DNA of 64,000 nucleotides from Antedon bifida (lineage: Eukaryota; Echinodermata; Crinoidea; Comatulida; Antedonidae): the NCBI GenBank assembly GCA_963402885.1, contig OY727101.1, positions 15,662,417-15,726,416 on the forward strand, read 5' to 3'. Both the position numbers and the translations under genes were made by a program. The notes under the pieces are model-generated. The model made no database searches and had not been told where the DNA came from. It worked only from the letters and a program-made list of their open reading frames with translations. The stretch's first letter is position 1, and each line of letters opens with the position of its first letter. Positions 56,681-64,000 of this stretch are shown here, piece after piece.

Positions 56681-58837
56681 ATTAGCTAGAATTTTTTTTC
56701 ACACTTGCTTTATTTACAGAAGCTGTTTGTAGGCCTGGGCCATTATGAAATTATCGTAATTAACAGTCCCAAAATCTCTCTGTTTAATTGTCAGATGTAG
56801 CCTAAGCCTACATTACATTCCCAATTGAATTGGCCTACAGTATATATAATAATTTAGCTAAGGCGACTGGAATGTAGACATATTCCTGTATCATGATTGA
56901 AAATGTTCATCTGCTTTGTAGTAATAAGTTATTAGAAATGTTCTTTTTTCCAAACCAACAATTAGTATGTAAACTAACAGCGAAACTGTCAAGGTTAGTT
57001 TACATACTAATTGTTGGTTTGGAAAAAAGAACATTTCTAATAACATATTCCTGTATCTATTATTTTGATAAATAAATATTTTCTTTGATAACAATCATAG
57101 GACATCGGAGTATCAATATTATCAGGTAATTTCTATGTAATAATGCAGTACCTACAATATGGTAGATAATATTTCTTTGCTTTATATTTAACTGATATCA
57201 GACTAAAGACAAGTGTTAAAATAAGATAACAGACTGTGTGTGTGTGTATTGAATGTCAAAGATTTGCAATTACCCTGTATTATTATACAAAATATTTGAC
57301 CAGCTGATCCTATTCCAAATACTGTACAATGTTAGGTGAAGATGGTAAATATAAAAAAAAAATCACCAACACAGTAGGAGAAATGTTTCACAAGGTATAC
57401 ACAGTTTGATAGAGATGCCCTACCATGGAACAGAAAGGCTGAGTCTGGCTCACTCTGGCTGACTGAATTGAAACTAAAAATCTAATACCATAAAATACAT
57501 ATTTTTAAGATGTACTGTAACTAAGGTTTTCTAAAGCTACTGGTATTGAGTTTTAAAAGTATGCACTTGAATGTTTGAGTGTTTATATTAAAAAAGTACG
57601 GTATTTATAAAGTCCATAGTACATATAATACAGAAGTAGAGAATTAACTTAACAAACAGCACAGGGTAATGACATAGCTTCTTCAAGTTTTTCAATTTCA
57701 GTGACCTATATTTAGGCTGTGCAAATTATTTTAATTTTAAGCCTTTTTAAAAAAACATTTTCTCAGCTACATATTTAGTTGCTATGTTATTATTTTTTAA
57801 GGCTTAAATAGTTTAGTAGGCTAATGTGGTACTGTTTGCTTCTGTTCTACAACCAGTTTCTATTGTTTTAGAAAGTGTAGATAGATAAGTGTCTAGATAG
57901 AAATTTGTATCTTTACTTTGCATATACTTCAGGGCCGTACGCAGGATTTTATTTGTGTGGGTGCGGATTAATATATTGTGGACCATTTTCATAATATAAT
58001 GTATACACTACAGATTTATTTTAAGACCCTATAAAATGTGGACCTTTTGCAATTTGAGGTGCGTACGCACCCGTTGCAATCCCTACACACCCCCCCCCCC
58101 CCATAATATATGGCAAACTTAAGTATTTATTATGCTGAGGGAAATATATATTCCTGAGAGCAAATTATTTTATTTGTTTGTTTTATTAATTTTTGTTTGT
58201 TTTTTCCCCCGACAAATTTGGTCAATATTCTGCTTATCTTCCCGGAAATTCACATCTAGGTTTAATTTGTCTTTTTTTGAGATCGTTGACCGAAATGGAT
58301 TAAAGGAAACAAGATCGTATGATGAAAGATTCCTCAAGGCTGTAGCACATTCAGTATCACATACTAATAATAATATTATGTGGTAATGTGACTATAATAG
58401 AAGACCTTGTACACAGCTGTTAGTATTCATAATGATATGATTTAACAGGCCTACTGTAGCATACTGAAATTAATATAGTGGGGTTAAGCACAGTAGTGAC
58501 TGTAGTGTACAGTAGGGAGGTTTATTTTTATACATCCCTGGTTACTTACAGTAATGTAGAAAATCTGGCTTGTATCCCATTATACGTTGGTGTCCATTTT
58601 TTGTTACTATTCAGACTACCACCATTTTTTTAGAAACAACTTATAATAAAACTATACACTTACTATGTTGTTAAATTGTTATCGCAATATATTTGACTTG
58701 TGGGAAATTAATTCATTTATGGATAATTTATTAATCCATTTGTTTTACTATATATACCGACTACCAACATTTTTTAGAAACCATGTATAATAAAAACTAT
58801 ACACTTACTATGTTGTTAAATTTTTATTATTTTTATT
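56382..58837. other. Non-coding stretch, possibly an intron of the second carrier
   Basis: No exon is recognised. It contains a perfect 51-bp inverted repeat (listed), a fragment near 57933-58095 (GGGCCGTACGCAGGATT...GTGCGTACGCACCC) that looks like an old repeat end, and a poly-C run near 58088. Confidence 0.45.
56928..57044. repeat. Perfect 51-bp inverted repeat with a 15-base loop
   Basis: The left arm 56928-56978 and the right arm 56994-57044 are exact complements, with a 15-base spacer (AGCGAAACTGTCAAG). The arm starts GTTATTAGAAATGTTC. The structure is framed by a 15-bp direct repeat ACATATTCCTGTATC at 56878-56892 and 57043-57057, the second overlapping the right arm by two bases. The overlapping open frames on both strands (56891-57094) are products of the palindrome. 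Confidence 0.93.
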
Positions 58838-58979
58838 AGGTGATCATTTAGAATAAAATGATCACCTATTGTTATTGTATAAAATCTTTATTAGGTGATC
58901 ATTTAGAATAAAATGATCACCTATTGTTATTGTATAAAATCTTTATTAGGTGATCATTTAGAATGCTAAATGATCACCT
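58838..58979. repeat. Three tandem 55-bp hairpin repeats (5' ends of Helitron-like elements)
   Basis: Three hairpins AGGTGATCATTT...AAATGATCACCT lie at 58838, 58893 and 58948, each followed by ATTGTTATTGTAT(A/G)AAATCTTTA. The stem sequence reappears at the 3' end of the B element (ATGATCACCTAT at about 62053), so these look like stacked 5' ends of that element type. Confidence 0.7.
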
Positions 58980-59009
58980 ATTGTTATTGTATGAAATCTT
59001 TATTTTTTT

Positions 59010-60598
59010 TTGGTTTTCCGCAACGAAGTTGCAGGAAAACCTCTTGTGATTGTACGAAATCATCATCTTTTTTGTCATCTTCTTTCTTTCTGTATGATTT
59101 TTGTGTAACGCTTTTCTCTAAAACTTGCAAACATAACATTTTTTTAACTATGTTGACATTTTGACATTTATGTAACGTCGTCAAGCGAAGCTTTTCATGA
59201 TGCTTACAATTGCGCAACGTGACGTACGCGCGATTTAACGATTTTCTCGTATTTAACATAGCTCGACAACCAAATAACATTTCAAATTGAAACTTTGCAA
59301 AAGTTTAATTTATATTATGCGCTAACTTTCTGTGGAAAAAAAATTGCGTGTTTTACACAAAGTTACGCGCGCACGCGCATTTAAAATTTCAAAATGCGCA
59401 AAATTAATTTATAATCAACTTTCTACGCGTTTCATGTCGTTTTAAGCATGTCAAAAATTCCCACGCGTGCGCACATTTTTACGTGTGCGGTGCGCACGTA
59501 GCATTGAAAACATATTTTTTTCGCGTGATTTATGTTTTTACAGCCTTTTCTAGTAATTTTACCAAATTTTAAACAATTTCGACTTAAAGATACGTCATAC
59601 GAGCACGTCGAATTGGACAATTTGCGCGCGTTTTTTATGAAAAGGTTAAAAAATTCGTTTAAAATATGCCTTTTTTTAAACAGTCGTAATTTCTAAACTA
59701 GACGGTCAACTTTTTGTGGATGGCATATTCTGGAAGTAGATGAGTTGTAGATATCGTATCAGGTATTATTATGGCTAACCGGACATTGTGACGTCATCGT
59801 ATGGCCACGCGAATATAAAATTTAGGATTTTTGTATCTTTCGTCATAGCTTACCACATTGAATAGAGCGCATCTCCACTTATCCGTTTTCCATTTTCACC
59901 CCGATTTTGATATTGTCTAGGTCAATCAACTATCTTTCGCAGGAGTTAAAAATATTTTAATTTTTTTGACGTCATCATGCCTAAAAATGTAAATCACGTG
60001 TGGCATTAATTTCATCTTTAATGTAAATTTTAATCTGTTATAGCTCGTAAGAATAAAATGTGATAATCACGATTAAAACTTTTTCTGGAAGCTATTGGAT
60101 TGTAGATACGAAAATATGTAAAAATGTTGCCAATCGGATGTTGTGACGTCATCATATGGCCAGTTAAATAAAAAAGGTCGTATTTTCATCTTTTGCGTCA
60201 TAATTCATTACATTTAAAAGAGCGCGCATCAATATTTCACGTATTCAAATTTCTTCTACACGCTGATACGTTGTTGCTGAGATAATTTCCTTTCGGAAAT
60301 GCTACCTTCGCGTTTCATTTTAAAACCGTCAACATGTTAAAAATTGCAATAAATATCGGGTCCCGTAATTTCACCTATTCTACACTGTATGTGATATGGA
60401 TACAGATTATGCTGTGTATACTATATATGAATTTAAATAATAAAATTCAGCAATAACAACATATCATATTCTTCAGTTCAGGTCATAATGCCAACGTGAA
60501 CACTTCCTTTTGTCCTCAACCTATCCCCTTAATGTTAATGTTGCACCACTTGCGCGGCGGAAAACCAAACTCGTCAAAGTGACGAGTTACATGTCTAG
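59010..60598. mobile_element. Helitron-like non-autonomous element A, copy 1
   Basis: The left end TTGGTTTTCCGC is the inverse of GCGGAAAACCAA near the right end. A 5' hairpin occupies 59012-59041. At the 3' end the hairpin ACTCGTCA-AAG-TGACGAGT is followed by seven bases and CTAG, then T. A hairpin close to a CTRR end with a 3' T is the Helitron hallmark. There are no protein-coding frames. The inside contains four subrepeats with GACGTCATC-like cores at 59790, 59968, 60145 and 60325. Confidence 0.7.
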
Positions 60599-62093
60599 TC
60601 TTTTTATTGTTTCTGTACACTATTTTGTGTAACAATTATCTCAAAAAGTTTAATGTCAATGATTACCAAAATTTCAGAATATCTTTCAAATAATATAACT
60701 TAATCCTAATAAGCTTTCCAACATGATCACTCATCCGTGACGACATTTATACGCCATTTTGCGAAATCACATTATCAATCATATCTCCATAATTCATTAT
60801 CACATATTAATGAAATTCACTACACGTAAACTTCAGGTCAAGGGTAAAAATATTAGCAAATAAAAACGCACGCGCACGTAGGTTCATGCGCGTGATATCG
60901 CGCGTTAAAAATTTAAAACGCTCAAAATTAAGTTTTGATCAATTTAGAGCATGAATTAGGCCATTTGCGTGTTTCAAAAAATTACTGCGCAAAAATGCGT
61001 TTTTGCGCGCGCGATACTTAAAAAGCGTAAAAAATATGAATTTTTTTTACAAATCTCATTCTACTCACCATCCTTAGTACATTCACCAAATTTGAGTCAG
61101 TTCCGACTTAAAATAACGCTATACGAGCACGTTAAAAATGACAAAATGCGCATATTAATTTTACAAAAGTTCTGAAAATGGTGAAAAATAGGTCTTTTTT
61201 AAAATGAAAATAATTCTTCAGAATGCAAGATGACCCCCGATTTTTTTAACTTATTCTGGAAGCCATTGAGTTGTAGATATGAATTCATGTACACACTTTA
61301 CGTACAAAATGTTTTGACGTCATCAAATGGCCACTTGAATTTAAAAATTAGGATTTGTTATCTTTTTGTGTAGATTATCACATTCAACAGAGCACATCTT
61401 GGTTATGTGTGCTCGAATTTCGCACAACTTTCAGTATGTGCTTGCTTAATTAATTATCTTTATCATGAGTTGACACTATCTTCATTTTAATGACGTCATC
61501 ACGCGTAAAAACTTGAATAACGTAGGCCGTGTAATTTCACCTTCGCAGTAAATTTGAATATCTTACAGCTCTTCAGAATTGAAGGTTACCTTGATGATTA
61601 TAATTTATTATGAAAGCTGATGAAATGTAGATATTAATTCATATAAAAATTAAGCCTATCGGATGTTGTGACGTTAACATATGGCCAGTTGAATTGAAAA
61701 AGTAGTTTTTTCAAATTTTTCGTCAAAGTTATACACAATTCAAAGAGCGCGCACAGCGCTTCTACGTGCCAAATTTTTTTCAAAATCTTATATTTTTTTG
61801 CTCAATTAATTATCTTTCGAAATTGTCATCTTAAAGTTTAGTTTGATAACGTCATCATGCCAAAAAATTAGAACATGTGTGTCCCGTAATTTCACCTATG
61901 CTACACTGTATATAGTGTACATATTGTATATGGCATATAGGCACAACTCAGCACTATAAGCATATAATAGGATGGCATACATCAACATTTTCCGATCGTA
62001 TGTTAACGTACGTGCATGTTTAAAAAAATTAATTTCAGTAAAATGATAAAAATGATCACCTATAATTCGTCAAAGTGACGAATTAAATTCTAG
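60599..62093. mobile_element. Helitron-like non-autonomous element B, copy 1
   Basis: This is related to A throughout but more diverged. It begins TCTTTTTATTGTTTC and ends with the hairpin AATTCGTCA-AAG-TGACGAATT, five bases and CTAG. Subrepeat cores lie at 61316, 61492, 61680 and 61848. Its natural 5' end may be the AGGTGATCATTT hairpin at 58948, separated from it by insertion of element A. Confidence 0.65.
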
Positions 62094-63710
62094 TTGGTTT
62101 TCCGCAACGAAGTTGCAGGAAAACCTCTTGTGATTGTACGAAATCAACATCTTTTTCTTGATCTTCTTTCTTTCTGTATGATTTTTGTGGAACGCTTTTC
62201 TCTAAAACTTGCAAACATAACATTTTGTAACTTTCTCAACATATCGTCATGCACATGAAGATGTACTGCGAAGCTTTTCATGACGTTTACAATTGCGCAA
62301 CGTGACTTACGCGTGATTTAACGATTTCCTTCTATTTAACATAGGTCGAAAACCAAATAACATTTTATATTGAAACTTTCCAAAAGTTTAATTTATATCA
62401 TGCGCTAACTTTCTGTGGAAAAAAAATTGCGTGTTTTACACAAAGTTACGCGCGCACGCGCATTTAAAATTTCAAAATGCGCAAAATTAATTTATAATCA
62501 ATTTTCTACGCGTTTCATGTCGTTTTAAGCATGTCAAAAATTCCCACGCGTGCGCACATTTTTACGTGTGCGGTGCGCACGTAGCATTGAAAACGTATTT
62601 TTTTCGCGTGATTTATGTTTTTCCAGCCTTTTCTAGTAATTTTACCAAATTTTAAACAATTTCGACTTAAAGATACGTCATACGAGCACGTCGAATTGGA
62701 CAATTTGCGCGCGTTTTTTATGAAAAGGTTAAAAAATTCGTTTAAAATATGCATTTTTTTAAACAATCGTAATTTCTAAACTAGACGGTCAACTTTTTGT
62801 GGATGGCATATTCTGGAAGTAGATGAGTTGTAGATATCGTATCAGGTATTAATATGGCTAACCGGACATTGTGACGTCATCGTATGGCCACGCGAATATA
62901 AAATTTAGGATTTTTGTATCTTTCGTCATAGCTCACCAGATTGAATAGAGCGCATCTCCACTTATCCGTTTTCCATTTTCACCCAAATTTTGATATTGTC
63001 TAGGTCAATCAACTGTCTTTCGCATGAATTATAAATATTTTATTTTTTTTGACGTCATCATTCCTAAAAATTTAAATTACGTGTGGCATTAATTTCATCT
63101 TTAAAGTAAATTTTAATCTGTTATAGCTCGTAAGAATAAAATTTGATAATCACGATTAAAACGTTTTCTGGAAGCTATTGGATTTTAGATACGAAATCAT
63201 GTGAAAATTTTGCCAATCGGATGTTGTGACGTCATCATATGGCCAGTTAAATGAAAAAAGTCGTATTTTCATCTTTTGCGTCATAATTCATTGCATTTAA
63301 AAGAGCGCGCATCAATATTTCACGTATTCAAATTTCTTTTGCACGTTAATATGTTGTTGCTGAGATAATATCCTTCCGAAATTGCTATCTTTGTATTTCA
63401 TTTTGATGCCGTCGCCATGTTAAAAATTGCAATAAATAGCGGGTCCCGTAATTTCACCTATTCTACACTGTATGTGATATGGATACAGATTATACTGTGT
63501 ATACTATATATGAATCAAACTAATAGAATTCAGCAATAAAAACATATCATATTCTTCAGTTCAGGTCATAATGCCAACGTGGACACTTCCTTTTGTCCTC
63601 AACCTATCCCCTTAATGTTCGGTACGGTAAGGTACGTCGTTACACGTTCATGTTGCACCACTTGCGCGGCGGAAAACCAAACTCGTCAAAGTGACGAGTT
63701 ACATGTCTAG
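62094..63710. mobile_element. Helitron-like non-autonomous element A, copy 2
   Basis: This is very close to copy 1, with the same ends, hairpins and cores (62873, 63051, 63228, 63408). It follows directly on the CTAG of element B. A few substitutions and a short insertion near 63617-63650 separate it from copy 1. The open frame at 62515-62766 is also seen in copy 1 and is not a gene. Confidence 0.7.
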
Positions 63711-63729
63711 TTATTATTATTTTTTTTTT

Positions 63730-64000
63730 TCTTTTTATTGTTTCTGTACACTATTTTGTGTAACAATTATCTCAAAAAGTTTAATGTCAATGATTACAAA
63801 AATTTCAGAATATCTTTCAAATAATATAACTTAATCCTAATAAGCTTTCCAGCGTGATCACTCATCCGTGACGACATTTATACGCCATTTTGCGAAATCA
63901 CATTATCAATCATAGCTCCATAATTCATTATCACATATTTATGAAATTCACTACACGTAAACTTCAGACCAAGGGTAAAAATATTAGCAAATAAAAACGC
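63730..64000. mobile_element. Helitron-like element B, copy 2, cut by the window end
   Basis: From TCTTTTTATTGTTTC onward the sequence repeats the start of copy 1 at 60599 almost base for base. The A-B pair therefore repeats as a unit of about 3.1 kb that continues outside the window. Confidence 0.75.

Noticed and set aside
28838-58979. CRISPR-like array at 58838-58979
   Set aside because: The repeats are palindromic with constant spacers and lie in an animal genome next to related mobile elements.
59432-62766. Open frames repeated in both A elements
   Set aside because: They are identical because the elements are copies. The peptides are low-quality and have no Rep, helicase or transposase motif.

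Overview
The window is animal nuclear DNA: AT-rich, with long introns, GT-AG splice junctions and many short non-autonomous repeats. Protein content (nephrocystin-1, PIG-H, a TSSK-like kinase, an SLC25A45/47/48-type carrier, an array of immunoglobulin-superfamily receptors) and the repeat landscape (many TAGGCCTA palindromes, CTCTGTCTACACTAT-ended MITEs) suggest a marine invertebrate deuterostome. An echinoderm, possibly a crinoid, is my best guess, but this is inference.

Layout. 1-10239 is mostly non-coding, with repeats and one possible terminal exon on the minus strand (517-750). 10240-11094 (+) is an intronless TSSK-like kinase. 12723-14632 (+) is a five-exon PIGH gene, convergent with a four-exon SLC25 carrier (17646 down to 15619, -). 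18854-54696 (+) is a complete 29-exon NPHP1 gene; I could chain every exon in phase to a 973-residue protein. The carrier and NPHP1 are divergent, with about 1.2 kb between their start codons. 56342-56381 (+) looks like the first exon of a second SLC25 carrier running out of the window. 58838-64000 is a tandem array of Helitron-like non-autonomous elements built on a roughly 178-bp subrepeat.

The outstanding region is intron 24 of NPHP1 (31645-51810, about 20.2 kb). It holds a minus-strand array of transmembrane-receptor genes. Five are intact intronless three-Ig-domain receptors (32682-34793, 35923-37410, 41908-43437, 45402-46973, 47798-48976). One is a frameshifted copy (38835-40347). One is an orphan transmembrane and cytoplasmic tail with an ITIM-type motif (50047-50886). 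There are also at least three 5' relics. Ectodomains and signalling tails are mixed between the genes. Two receptors have virtually identical ectodomains over about 893 bp but unrelated membrane and tail regions. Another pair shares about 93% identical ectodomains with different tails. One receptor joins the ectodomain type of one clade to the tail type of the other. This is the architecture of vertebrate paired activating/inhibitory receptors (KIR, LILR, SIRP, PIR), here in an apparent invertebrate and embedded antisense inside a ciliary gene.

No transcript or database evidence was available. Exon models rest on splice consensus, phase and remembered family similarity.
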